Positions 5,193 through 13,090 of a DNA stretch of 13,090 bases are shown in pieces. How positions within the stretch are numbered: the stretch's first letter is position 1; every line of letters starts with the position of its first letter. The notes below the pieces were generated by a model. It made no database searches. It was not told the origin of the DNA and saw nothing but the letters and a program-made list of their open reading frames with translations. The stretch comes from Acidobacteriota bacterium. GTDB lineage: Bacteria; Acidobacteriota; Vicinamibacteria; Fen-336. The stretch lies in contig PMCG01000147.1 of assembly GCA_003155335.1 (NCBI GenBank), positions 3,257 through 16,346 on the forward strand. The letters run 5' to 3'. The position numbers and the translations under genes were made by a program.

Positions 5193-8100
5193 CGAGTAGA
5201 GTAATGGCGTCACGTCTCGCGTTGACGCTTCTCGTCGTCGCGATTGCGGTGTCCGCGTTCGCCCAGAACGCTGGCAGTTTGCGCGGGACCGTGACCGACG
5301 AATCAGGCAACGTCGTAGCCAAGGCTGATGTCACACTGGTCAGCCAGACAGGATTCACCCAGAAGCAGGTCACGGACGACAAGGGCGGATTCTACTTCGC
5401 CTCGGTCGACCCGGGCATGTACAGCGTTGAAGCCAGCCGCCAGGGTTTCAAGAGCTGGAAGGTGAAGGACCTACGCCTCGGCGCAAACGAGGCACCATCT
5501 CTCGCCGTCAAGCTCAAGGTCGGCGAAATCAGTGAAACCGTTAACGTCGTGGCCAGCCGAGAGATGATCTCGAACACCAACGGCGCCCGCGAGGGCCTGA
5601 TCACCCCTGAGCAGCTCGAGAGCATCTCGATCGTCGGCCGCAACGCCACCGAGCTGATCCGAATCCTGCCCGGCGTCGTCGCTCCAGACCAGGGTGCGTT
5701 CGAAAGCGTTGGCACGACCAACGGCTTCGGCGCCACGGGCAACGCGTACAGCATCAACGGAGCCCGCGCCGAGAACCTCGGCATCTCGCTCGACGGCGCG
5801 AACCTGCACGACCCGGGAAACAACTCCGGCATGATGAACGTGCCGAACAACGAGTTCATTTCCGAGGTCAAGGTCCTGACCAGCAACTACGCGGCCGAGT
5901 ACGGCAGCGCCATCGTCTCTGTTCAGGCCATCACCAAGGCTGGCAGCGCTGACTACCACGGGTCGCTCTACACGTACGGTCGCCCCTACAACTTCTCGGC
6001 GAACGACCGTTCGCGCACCGAAGTGAACCAGGAACAGCCGAAGAGCAAGTTCAACTACCCCGGCGCCACGTTCTCGGGCCCGATCCCGCTCGTCAGCAAG
6101 AACAAAGACAAGGCGTTCTTCTTCATCGGCTACGAGATCCAGAAGCAGAGCGTGGACACCGGCGTGATCAAAGCCGTCGTCCCGACCCCTGACATGCGGA
6201 ACGGCAATTTCGCCACCTACCTTGGCGGCCAGAACCTCAACCTGGGCACGACTCTCAACATTCCGTCGGGCTACGCCAACGCTGGCTCACCCGTTCCGAA
6301 CCACGACCTCACGCCGTACATGACGCCGACCGGCAAGGCGCTGATGAAGCTGTACCCGCTGCCGAACTACAACGACCCCACCAACCGGTACAACTACATC
6401 ACCACGCGTCTGGCCAACCAGGACCGCACGCAAGGGGTCATCCGCCTGGACTACAACATCAGCGACAGCACGCGGGCGTATATCCGCCTGTCGCAGGACA
6501 CGGAAGCCCCGGAGAACTACCGCGGCCTCTGGTGGCAGGCCAACCAGATCGAGATGCCGACCCCGATCGTCGAGAACAAGAAGGGCCGGAGCGCGGCCCT
6601 CAACATCACGAGCGTTCTCTCGCCCACGACGACGAACGAGGCGATCTTCTCGTACAGCCGGCTCACCCTCAACGACACGTTCAAGGATCCGTCGCTGATG
6701 CAGAAGGCGACGTACGGGATCACCGACGCCATTGACCCGTTCGACCCGACGAACCCCTTCGTGCCTCAGCTCGTCAACAACTGGGACGGCGGCAAGGCCA
6801 GCATGTGGTTCTCGCAGGACAGCGCCCTGATCTTTGCCTACAACGGGTACCAGCGCTTCCAGGACAACCTGACGAAGGTCATGAACGCGCACGCGGCAAA
6901 GGTCGGTATCGTGGTCGAGCGGACGACCAAGGAGCAGAACTTCCAGCACAGCGCTGACATCGAGGCGCACTTCGACGACTGGGGTGTCTATGGCAGCACC
7001 GGCAATGACGTTGCCGACATCCTCGCTGGCCGGCCGGACTTCTTCGCCATCGGTCAGCCTTCTGCTGTCGGCCACTTCGTGAACTGGAATCTCGAGGCCT
7101 TTGCTCAGGACTCCTGGAAGGTCACCAAGAACTTCACCCTAGAGTACGGCGTGCGCTTCGGCAAGTGGACGAACAACGAGGAGACCAGCGGCCTCGGCGC
7201 GGTCTGGAATCCCGCGTTCTACAACCCGGCAGCAGGCAGCTACATCGGATCGGGCGCCTCGGCCCGCGCAAACGGCCTGGCCTACGCTCGGTTCGGGGAC
7301 ATCTCCAACACGATGACCGCCAACCGTCCGCTCCTCTGGGAGCCGCGCTTGAACTTCGCGTGGGACGTCAAGGGCAACGGCGACACCATCGTCCGTGGTG
7401 GCGCAGGTATCTTCTACAGCCGCGAGCAGGGCAACACCCAGTACAACGTCATCAACGTGCCGCCCAACTCGTTCAGCGCCTCCCTCAGCGGCAGCTCCCT
7501 GCAGCATACGTTGGCCGGCAAGGGCTACAACGGGTACGACGGCCTGGATTGGCAGTCGGTCGGAAGTATTGATCCTTTCAGTGGCCTCAACGCGGTGGGC
7601 GGCATCGGCACACCCAACATCAACGACCTGAACTGGCCAAAGACCTACAACGCCAGCATCTCCGTCTCGCAGCGCCTGCCCTGGAAGAACGTGCTCGAGG
7701 TCGGGTACGTCGGGACGTTCGGCAGGCAGTTGGTGGGCCAGCAGAACATCAACACCTTGCAGCCAGGAGACCTGTTCACCAAGTACTCGTCGAATCCGCT
7801 GCTGGACGCTGCGATCGACAACAACGTGTACAACAACCTCCTGCCCTACCCCAAGGTCGCGGCCGTCAACCTGCCGGTCTACGTCGGCGAGTCCAACTAC
7901 AACTCCCTGCAGGCCACTCTCAGCCGTCAGGCTGGGGCATTCACCTACCTCGTGGCCTACACGTTCTCGCGCTCGATGGGCACGGTCGCAAACGACTTTG
8001 CGTCGATCGACCCGACCAGCGACTGGAAGACGCGCGACTACGGCATCCTGGCGACGAACCGCACCCACGTCCTGAACCTGTCCTGGACGCTGCGGCTCGG

Positions 8101-8755
8101 CTCACCTGTGAAGGACGGCGCCATGAAGTTGTTGGTGAACGGCTGGAACCTGTCAGGTGTCTCGACCTACTCCAGCGGCCAGCCCTTCCGGCCCTACTTC
8201 CACAACGACGATCTCTCCAGTGGTGGGATGTGGAACGCGTGGTTTGGCACCAAGGACTACGTCTCTGCCGGCGGTCAGGGCACTCCGGGCGGCATCACGC
8301 CGACCTATAGCTGTGACCCGAACGTCAGCGGGGCCACTACCAAATTGGGCTCGAAGCTCTGGAACGTCAGTTGTCTCGGCATCCCTGCGTTCCAGCAGAC
8401 CGGTCCCAACTACCCGCCCAACACAGTGGTCGGCCCGGGCCGGAGCTTCCACGACGTGACGATCTTCAAGGACTTCGGGCTCGGTGGCGCCAGGCGCCTG
8501 CAGGTTCGTCTCGGCGCCTTCAACATCTTCAACCAGGCGTATCCCGACATGATCAGCAACACGGATATCGACACCACGTTGGCGGCGAACTGCCCCTCCA
8601 AGGTGTCCGCTCCGAACGGTGCTGGCAACATGGTAGACGTCTGCGACCCGCGGGGTGCGTTCAACTTGAGCGACAACACGAAGAGCAACTTTGGCAAGGT
8701 CGTCACCATGCGCGGTCACCGTTCCGTCGAGTACGCTGTGAAGTTCTACTTCTAG
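5189..8755 (+). CDS. TonB-dependent receptor with carboxypeptidase regulatory-like N-terminal domain (Oar-like)
   Basis: This is an outer-membrane beta-barrel of 1188 residues, the usual size for the acidobacterial Oar/CarboxypepD_reg group, which imports bulky substrates with energy from TonB. Residues 1-25 are a signal peptide cleaved at AFA|Q. A carboxypeptidase-regulatory-like Ig fold spans about 29-118 (SLRGTVTDESGNVVAKADV, then DDKGGFYFASVDPGMYSVE). The plug lies at about 140-260, including NATELIRILPGV, YSINGARAENLGISLDG and EVKVLTSNYAAEYGSAIVS. The rest is barrel, rich in aromatic and Asn/Gly strands, and ends in VEYAVKFYF with a terminal Phe, as expected for BAM-assembled barrels. 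No TonB-box could be assigned. The gene has its own strong promoter and terminator, so it is monocistronic. No SusD-like partner is seen; the substrate cannot be read from sequence. Confidence 0.95.
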   Translation: MTSRVMASRLALTLLVVAIAVSAFAQNAGSLRGTVTDESGNVVAKADVTLVSQTGFTQKQVTDDKGGFYFASVDPGMYSVEASRQGFKSWKVKDLRLGANEAPSLAVKLKVGEISETVNVVASREMISNTNGAREGLITPEQLESISIVGRNATELIRILPGVVAPDQGAFESVGTTNGFGATGNAYSINGARAENLGISLDGANLHDPGNNSGMMNVPNNEFISEVKVLTSNYAAEYGSAIVSVQAITKAGSADYHGSLYTYGRPYNFSANDRSRTEVNQEQPKSKFNYPGATFSGPIPLVSKNKDKAFFFIGYEIQKQSVDTGVIKAVVPTPDMRNGNFATYLGGQNLNLGTTLNIPSGYANAGSPVPNHDLTPYMTPTGKALMKLYPLPNYNDPTNRYNYITTRLANQDRTQGVIRLDYNISDSTRAYIRLSQDTEAPENYRGLWWQANQIEMPTPIVENKKGRSAALNITSVLSPTTTNEAIFSYSRLTLNDTFKDPSLMQKATYGITDAIDPFDPTNPFVPQLVNNWDGGKASMWFSQDSALIFAYNGYQRFQDNLTKVMNAHAAKVGIVVERTTKEQNFQHSADIEAHFDDWGVYGSTGNDVADILAGRPDFFAIGQPSAVGHFVNWNLEAFAQDSWKVTKNFTLEYGVRFGKWTNNEETSGLGAVWNPAFYNPAAGSYIGSGASARANGLAYARFGDISNTMTANRPLLWEPRLNFAWDVKGNGDTIVRGGAGIFYSREQGNTQYNVINVPPNSFSASLSGSSLQHTLAGKGYNGYDGLDWQSVGSIDPFSGLNAVGGIGTPNINDLNWPKTYNASISVSQRLPWKNVLEVGYVGTFGRQLVGQQNINTLQPGDLFTKYSSNPLLDAAIDNNVYNNLLPYPKVAAVNLPVYVGESNYNSLQATLSRQAGAFTYLVAYTFSRSMGTVANDFASIDPTSDWKTRDYGILATNRTHVLNLSWTLRLGSPVKDGAMKLLVNGWNLSGVSTYSSGQPFRPYFHNDDLSSGGMWNAWFGTKDYVSAGGQGTPGGITPTYSCDPNVSGATTKLGSKLWNVSCLGIPAFQQTGPNYPPNTVVGPGRSFHDVTIFKDFGLGGARRLQVRLGAFNIFNQAYPDMISNTDIDTTLAANCPSKVSAPNGAGNMVDVCDPRGAFNLSDNTKSNFGKVVTMRGHRSVEYAVKFYF

Positions 8756-8779
8756 TCGAAGCAGAGCTTCGTACGGACA

Positions 8780-8805
8780 AAGGGGGGGCTTCGGCCCCCC
8801 CTTCT
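8780..8805 (+). terminator. Intrinsic terminator after the receptor gene
   Basis: A perfect 10-bp stem (AAGGGGGGGC, 8780-8789, with GCCCCCCCTT, 8794-8803) closes a TTCG tetraloop with a C-G closing pair, followed by cttcttgg. It begins 24 bases after the stop codon. The A-rich left arm base lets it act weakly in the other direction too. Confidence 0.85.
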
Positions 8806-8856
8806 TCTTGGTACGGCTCCCACCCGCGGTCCCGGCAGGCGAGCACTCCCAGGGGG

Positions 8857-8869
8857 TATAATCGGCCCG
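8857..8869 (+). promoter_or_regulatory. Consensus -10 box 7 bases before ATG (predicted leaderless operon promoter)
   Basis: TATAAT (8857-8862) is a perfect -10 hexamer, and the ATG at 8870 follows after exactly 7 bases, so transcription should begin at the start codon or one base before it. The aggggg at 8851-8856 would be 13 bases from the ATG and upstream of the predicted transcript, so it is not a likely ribosome site. No clear -35 is seen. Confidence 0.5.
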
Positions 8870-10105
8870 ATGTCACGGTCCACGCGGCACCGACTGGGCC
8901 GCCTCCTCAATGCGAGTTTTCTCACCCTGGCCGTGCACGCCGCACTCGTGCCCACCCCCGGTCTCGCAGCATTGGCCGAGAAGCCGACAGTCGAGGTGGC
9001 GCGGAAGGCGCCGGCAGTTTCCGGGCTCGACCACCTCGCGGAAGAGGCTGCCAAAGCCCAGGCTGCTGGCCACTTGGTGGAGGCCGTTGGCCATTATGAG
9101 GCCGCCCTCAGGCTCCGTCCATCGTGGATCGAGGGTCGCTGGGCCCTAGCCATGCTGCTCTACGACATGAACCGGTACGAACAGGCCCGGGGCCACTTCG
9201 AGGCGCTAGTCAAGGCGCGGCCGAACGACGGCACGGCGCTGGCCCTCAAGGGCCTGTGTGAGGCGATGCTGAAAGACGAGCAGCGCGCGGTCGGTGACCT
9301 CCGGCGAGGGATCCGTCTCGGCATCGCGTCGCCCCAGGTGAAGTCGACGGCCACGTTCCAGGCCGCGATTCTGACCAACAAGCTCGGCGACCCAGAGGGC
9401 GCGTTCGAGACGCTGCGCCAGAGCGCCGTGGACGGCGACGACCGGCCTACAGTCATCGAGACCTTCGGCCTGATCACCCTGCGTCTGCCGTTGGCTCCGG
9501 CGGACATCCCCGCGGATCGGCGCGAGATGGTGCTCCTTGCCGGCCGCGCGGGATATGACATGGCCCGGGCCAGGCCGTCGGCCAACGGGCGTCTCGCCAT
9601 CGACGAGCTGGCCTCCCGATACCCGGCCGAGCCGAGCGTCCACTACGCCCGCGGCATGTATCTCCTGCCAGACGACCCGGCCGCGGCCGTCGAGGAGTTT
9701 CGGCGTGAGCTGGCAGTGTCTCCGGACCACCACGTGGCCATGATCCAGATCGCCCTGGCCGAGCTGAAGCAGGGACACGCAGACGTCGCGTTGCCCTTTG
9801 CCGAGAAGGCGGCCAGTCTGGCGCCCAAGATGCCTGCGGCGCACGTCGCGCTCGGACGGGCGCTGCTGGCCCTTGGACAGGTGGAGCGCGCGGTCCAGGA
9901 GATGGAAGCAGCGGCCAAGCTGGCGCCCGAGATCCCGAGGTTGCGCTATTCTCTGGCCGAGGCGTACGACCGGGCCGGCCGGAAGGACGACGCTGCGCGC
10001 GAGCGGAGCGAGTTCGTCAAGCTGCGTGGGACCACTGGCGAGCCGACCGACGCGGCCATCGAGGGCGTACCCTCGCTGCCGCCGGCGGGAAGAAGCGGTG
10101 AGTAG
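8870..10105 (+). CDS. Exported TPR repeat protein, first gene of the VWFA operon
   Basis: The protein has 411 residues. The N-terminus is basic (MSRSTRHRLGR) followed by a hydrophobic core to about residue 36, giving a signal peptide with likely cleavage around ALA|E. TPR-like units occupy about 53-190 (for example HLVEAVGHYEAALRLRPSWIEGRWALAMLLYDM) and 256-391 (AVQEMEAAAKLAPEIPRLRYSLAEAYDRAGRKDDA). Between them, at about 191-255, is a less regular segment containing LPADIP-like Pro-rich sequence. No enzymatic domain is visible; a periplasmic scaffold is inferred. The stop at 10103-10105 is 16 bases before the next gene, so the two are probably co-transcribed. It is a second TPR protein in the window but not an obvious duplicate of the one at 3462-4646. 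Confidence 0.9.
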   Translation: MSRSTRHRLGRLLNASFLTLAVHAALVPTPGLAALAEKPTVEVARKAPAVSGLDHLAEEAAKAQAAGHLVEAVGHYEAALRLRPSWIEGRWALAMLLYDMNRYEQARGHFEALVKARPNDGTALALKGLCEAMLKDEQRAVGDLRRGIRLGIASPQVKSTATFQAAILTNKLGDPEGAFETLRQSAVDGDDRPTVIETFGLITLRLPLAPADIPADRREMVLLAGRAGYDMARARPSANGRLAIDELASRYPAEPSVHYARGMYLLPDDPAAAVEEFRRELAVSPDHHVAMIQIALAELKQGHADVALPFAEKAASLAPKMPAAHVALGRALLALGQVERAVQEMEAAAKLAPEIPRLRYSLAEAYDRAGRKDDAARERSEFVKLRGTTGEPTDAAIEGVPSLPPAGRSGE

Positions 10106-10107
10106 TC

Positions 10108-10113
10108 AGGAGG
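10108..10113 (+). promoter_or_regulatory. Shine-Dalgarno site of the first VWFA gene
   Basis: AGGAGG lies 8 bases before the ATG at 10122 and overlaps the end of the gap after the TPR gene. It settles the start at 10122; the same frame is open from 9798 but that part only shadows the TPR gene. Confidence 0.8.
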
Positions 10114-10121
10114 ATGAAGCG

Positions 10122-12380
10122 ATGACGCGACATGTGAGCAGACTGGTGCCGCCGGCCCTCGCCCTCGCCGCCGTTGTGGCCACAGGCGCGGCCAACGTCC
10201 GGGGACAAGCGGCCCCGAGCAGCCCGGAACAGAGCATACCGGTCTTCGGCGCGGAGACTTCCCAGGTTCTCGTGGACGTGGTCGTGCGGGACAGGAAGGG
10301 CCGGCTGGTGCGCGACCTGAGCGCGTCCGATTTCGAGGTTTCCGAGGACCGTACGAAGCAGACGATCACGAACTTCCGGGTCGTCGCCCTGGCTACGGAC
10401 CGCGCCTCGGACTCGCCTCAGGCCGTGATAGCCCCGTCTCAGTCGAGCGCTTCGCCCCGGCCAACGGTGGCCCCGGCGGCCGCGACCCCTCCGGCGACCG
10501 GTGCCGCGACGCAGTCCGGGCCGGCCGTGATCGCGTTCCTCTTCGACCGGCTGTCGCCCGCGGCGCGGGACACCGCGCACCGGGCCGCGCTGGCCTACAC
10601 CGATCGGGGACACGTGAGCGGCGACCTGGTCGGCGTCTTCGGCATTGACGTTGCGTCGCTGCATGTGTTCCAGGCGTTCACGGGCGACATGACGGCGATT
10701 CGGGGGGGCTTTGACCGCGCGGGCCGGCAGGCCCAGGCACTGGCGGACGCTGACTTCAGGAGCCAGTCGCGGGATCTCGACACCGACGCCCAGAAAACCG
10801 ACACGCAAATCGCCGCGCTGTCAACAGCGGGCGCGGGGGCCGCGAACACGTCGCTGGCAGTGGCGTCGCTCACGGTCCAGCGCGACTTCGACCTGATGCA
10901 GAGCAATATGGTGAGTGCGTTCGACAGGCTGGGGCGAGACCAGCAGGGCTTCGCGAGCACGAACGGGATCATGTCGGTGGTGAACGGCTTGAAGGCGTTG
11001 CCCGGGCGCAAGACGATCGTCTACTTCTCCGAGGGGCTCCAGCTCTCCTCCAACGTCCTGGCCGAGTTCCGCTCCGTGATCGCTGCGGCCAATCGGGCGA
11101 ACGTCACAGTCTACGCGATCGACGCCGGTGGCCTGCGCATCCATGGCACGACCGAGGAGGCCCGCGCCGAGGTCGTGGCCATGGCGCAGCGCCGGATCCA
11201 CCAGGAAGAGTCGGGGGGGCGCGCGAGCGCCGACGACCGCCCTCTGACCGAGGGCCTGGAGCGGGCCGAGGACGCGATGCGCCAAAACCCGCACGCTGGC
11301 CTGGGCCAGCTCGCCGAGGAGACCGGGGGCTTCCTGCTGGCGAACACCAACGACGCTAGCCAGGGCTTCGAGCGTATCCAGGAGGAGATGCGGTTCTACT
11401 ATCTCCTTTCGTACAGTCCCACCAACTCGGCCCTTGACGGCAGCTACCGGTCGATCACTGTGAAGGTGAACCGGCCGGGCGTCTCGGTCTACACCCGGAA
11501 GGGATACCTGGCGGTGCGGCCCGACACCGCGGTGCCTGTGCGCACCTACGAGGGGCCGGTGATCGCGGTGCTCGAGCGCGTGCCCCGGCCCAAGGAGTTG
11601 CCAATGCACGCGACGGCCCTGAGTTTCCCGGAGAGCAAGCGCTTGGGCCGAGTGCCAGTGATGGTGGAGCTGCCGGCAAGCGCGCTCAGCTTCGTCCTCG
11701 ACGCGAAGAAGAAGGTCTACACGGCGGATTTCTCGATCGTGGCGCGGCTGCGGGATTGGCAAGGGCGGGAGGTGGATCGACTGGGCCGGCACTACCCCCT
11801 GACGATCCCTGCTGACCAGATCGAGGCGACCAAGCGCGGCGACGTGCTCTTCTTCCAGGAAACAGACCTGGCCCCGGGGCGCTACACGCTCGAGGCAGCG
11901 GTCTACGACTCTCTGACGCAGAAGGCGAGTGTCGCAACCGCCCGGGTCGAGGTCGGTGCCGCGACCGACAGTGGGCCGCGCCTCTCGAGCTTAGTTCTGC
12001 TGAAGAGCGTTGAGAAGCTGAGCGCCGCCGAGCAGGCGAAAGACAACCCGCTGCACTACGGAGAGACGATCGTGTATCCCAACATGGGCAGGCCCTACAG
12101 CAAGGCGGCTGTACCGGCTGTCGGGTTCTTCGTCACGGTCTACACGGACGATGACGAGGCGGCGCCGCCGACGCAGGCCACCATTGAGATCCTCAGAGAC
12201 GGCAAGCCGACCGCGAGGACGGCCACGCCTCTCGGCGCTCCCGACAAGGCGGGGCGCATCCAGCAAGCCGGTGCGCTGCCCCTCGAGCGGCTGGCGCCGG
12301 GCGACTACACGCTGAGGCTCAGCGTGCCCAATGGAGCCGAGCTGGTCTCTCGACAGGCCGATTTCGTGGTGGAGCCATAA
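10122..12380 (+). CDS. Exported VWFA-related Acidobacterial domain protein
   Basis: The protein has 752 residues. Residues 1-29 are a signal peptide (MTRHVSRLVPPALALAAVVA, cleavage near VRGQ|A). Residues 47-88 (TSQVLVDVVVRDRKGRLVRDLSASDFEVSED) are the typical N-terminal beta unit of this family, followed by a Pro/Ala/Ser linker (95-133). The VWA-like core starts with AVIAFLFDRLSP (135-146), continues with LPGRKTIVYFSEGLQLSSN (293-311) and VTVYAIDAGGLR (328-339), then LGQLAEETGGFLLANTND (394-411) and YYLLSYSP (426-433). The metal-site position reads DRLSP rather than the classic DxSxS, so metal binding is doubtful. About 300 further residues form beta-rich sequence without a family I recognise. 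Acidobacterial VWFA proteins are abundant but unassigned in function; partner binding in the periplasm or on the surface is inference. Confidence 0.92.
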   Translation: MTRHVSRLVPPALALAAVVATGAANVRGQAAPSSPEQSIPVFGAETSQVLVDVVVRDRKGRLVRDLSASDFEVSEDRTKQTITNFRVVALATDRASDSPQAVIAPSQSSASPRPTVAPAAATPPATGAATQSGPAVIAFLFDRLSPAARDTAHRAALAYTDRGHVSGDLVGVFGIDVASLHVFQAFTGDMTAIRGGFDRAGRQAQALADADFRSQSRDLDTDAQKTDTQIAALSTAGAGAANTSLAVASLTVQRDFDLMQSNMVSAFDRLGRDQQGFASTNGIMSVVNGLKALPGRKTIVYFSEGLQLSSNVLAEFRSVIAAANRANVTVYAIDAGGLRIHGTTEEARAEVVAMAQRRIHQEESGGRASADDRPLTEGLERAEDAMRQNPHAGLGQLAEETGGFLLANTNDASQGFERIQEEMRFYYLLSYSPTNSALDGSYRSITVKVNRPGVSVYTRKGYLAVRPDTAVPVRTYEGPVIAVLERVPRPKELPMHATALSFPESKRLGRVPVMVELPASALSFVLDAKKKVYTADFSIVARLRDWQGREVDRLGRHYPLTIPADQIEATKRGDVLFFQETDLAPGRYTLEAAVYDSLTQKASVATARVEVGAATDSGPRLSSLVLLKSVEKLSAAEQAKDNPLHYGETIVYPNMGRPYSKAAVPAVGFFVTVYTDDDEAAPPTQATIEILRDGKPTARTATPLGAPDKAGRIQQAGALPLERLAPGDYTLRLSVPNGAELVSRQADFVVEP

Positions 12381-12382
12381 CC

Positions 12383-12388
12383 AAGGTG
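12383..12388 (+). promoter_or_regulatory. Weak Shine-Dalgarno site for the last gene
   Basis: AAGGTG lies 6 bases before the ATG at 12395, in the 14-base gap after the preceding stop. Together with the short gap it supports translation from a shared transcript. Confidence 0.4.
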
Positions 12389-12394
12389 CCAACT

Positions 12395-13090
12395 ATGCTT
12401 CGAACGCGTAAGCGCAGCGTGTCGGTCCTGTCGGGATGCATCGGCGTGCTGGCCACGGCCCTGGCCTTGCCGGCGATCTCGGGCCAAGACCAGGCCCCGC
12501 CGGCAAAGGGGCCGCAGGGCCCAGTCCTGCGCATCAGCGGAGCGCAGGTCGAGCGGGTCACAGTGGACGTCGTGGTACTCGACAAAGACGGCCGTCCCGT
12601 ACCCGGCCTCACGCAGGATGACTTCACCATCTTCGACGAGGGGGAAGCGCGCTCGATCAAGAGCTTTGATGAGATCAAGCGCGGTCCTGGCAAGCAGGCC
12701 TCACCTGAGCCGACCCCACCGCCCCGAATCGCCACGAACCCGGTCCGTCCCGAGGCGCGGGAGCCGGGCCGGACCTTCGTCATCCTCTTCGACGACATGC
12801 ACCTGTCGCCGCAGAGCGCCAAGAACGCCAAGCTGGCCGTGGAGGCCTTCCTGGATCGGGGTGTCGTCGCCGGCGACCTGGTCACCCTGGTCGCCACGTC
12901 GGGGGCGGCTTGGTGGAGCACGCGTATGTACGAAGGCCGCGAGGACCTGAGAGCGATCATCGAGCGGCTCGATGGGCACCGGATACTGGAACCCGCGTCG
13001 CAGCGGGTCAGTGACTACGAGGCGCTGCAGATCGTCGAGTACCAGGACACCACAATCGGCATGCGCGTCCAGGACCGGTTCGACCGCTTC
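12395..13090 (+). CDS. Second VWFA-related Acidobacterial domain protein (partial at right edge)
   Basis: From the ATG at 12395, 232 complete codons run to the window end without a stop. The N-terminus is basic then hydrophobic (MLRTRKRSVSVLSGCIGVLA), a signal peptide cleaved around SGQ|D; Cys15 is mid-core and not a lipobox. VERVTVDVVVLDKDGRPVPG (52-71) and TQDDFTIFDEGEARSIKSF (73-91) match the same N-terminal unit as in the preceding gene. A Pro-rich linker (100-125) leads to RTFVILFDDMHLSPQSAKNAK (126-146), the start of the VWA-like core, with Asp133-Asp134 at the metal-site position. The two VWFA proteins differ widely outside these motifs, so they are distant paralogues or independently acquired rather than a recent duplication. 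This is the third gene of the apparent operon. Confidence 0.9.
   Translation, partial: MLRTRKRSVSVLSGCIGVLATALALPAISGQDQAPPAKGPQGPVLRISGAQVERVTVDVVVLDKDGRPVPGLTQDDFTIFDEGEARSIKSFDEIKRGPGKQASPEPTPPPRIATNPVRPEAREPGRTFVILFDDMHLSPQSAKNAKLAVEAFLDRGVVAGDLVTLVATSGAAWWSTRMYEGREDLRAIIERLDGHRILEPASQRVSDYEALQIVEYQDTTIGMRVQDRFDRF

Noticed and set aside
6287..7075. Long minus-strand open frames inside the receptor gene
   Set aside because: They lie opposite a well-supported receptor reading frame and are Val/Arg-rich, as expected for antisense of high-GC codons.
8870..10105. The two TPR genes as copies of one another
   Set aside because: Apart from the generic TPR pattern, the signal peptides, repeat arrangement and tails do not match.
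9798..10121. Upstream extension of the first VWFA gene over the TPR gene
   Set aside because: The sequence is an Arg/Trp/Pro-rich shadow of the TPR gene, and AGGAGG sits just before the ATG at 10122.
10122..13090. The two VWFA genes as a recent tandem duplication
   Set aside because: They share only the family motifs; linkers, metal-site residues and the intervening sequence differ widely.

Overview
The window reads as high-GC chromosomal DNA from an Acidobacteriota bacterium, possibly of the Vicinamibacteria group. The best markers are two adjacent proteins with the layout of the 'VWFA-related Acidobacterial domain' family, and a TonB-dependent receptor of the carboxypeptidase-regulatory/Oar-like type that is expanded in that phylum. 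This assignment is inference from protein families; there is no rRNA or other phylogenetic marker here. No tRNA, rRNA, transposase, integrase or CRISPR array was seen.

Layout, left to right. (1) Positions 1-209, minus strand: the N-terminus of an exported protein that runs off the left edge, probably a CRTAC1/UnbV-type FG-GAP protein. (2) 365-1552, minus: a lipoprotein with an Ig-like domain, Pro/Thr linkers and a tail of about 40 cysteines. (3) 1843-3453, plus: an exported c-type haem protein fused to seven FG-GAP (VCBS) calcium-binding repeats. (4) 3462-4646, minus: an exported TPR protein, convergent with (3) and only 8 bases from it. (5) 4647-5188: a repeat-rich intergenic region and the receptor promoter. 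(6) 5189-8755, plus: a 1188-residue TonB-dependent receptor, closed by a very clear intrinsic terminator. (7) 8870 to the right edge, plus: an apparent operon of an exported TPR protein and two VWFA-related proteins, the second cut by the window end.

All seven genes start with a signal peptide or lipoprotein signal, so the whole window is devoted to the cell envelope: outer-membrane uptake, periplasmic or surface beta-propellers, a Cys-rich surface lipoprotein, and TPR/VWA scaffolds. The sequence does not reveal a substrate, and no defence or biosynthetic system is present. The least ordinary items are the haem-propeller fusion, the Cys-rich lipoprotein, the TPR-VWFA-VWFA operon, and an 80-bp repeat. 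That repeat occurs twice in inverted orientation (77 of 80 bases identical by eye) around the convergent haem-propeller/TPR pair. Two genes also have a -10-like box exactly 7 bases before ATG, which predicts leaderless mRNAs.

Several long open frames begin well upstream of the true starts. The starts given here were chosen from Shine-Dalgarno sites, signal peptides and promoter positions.
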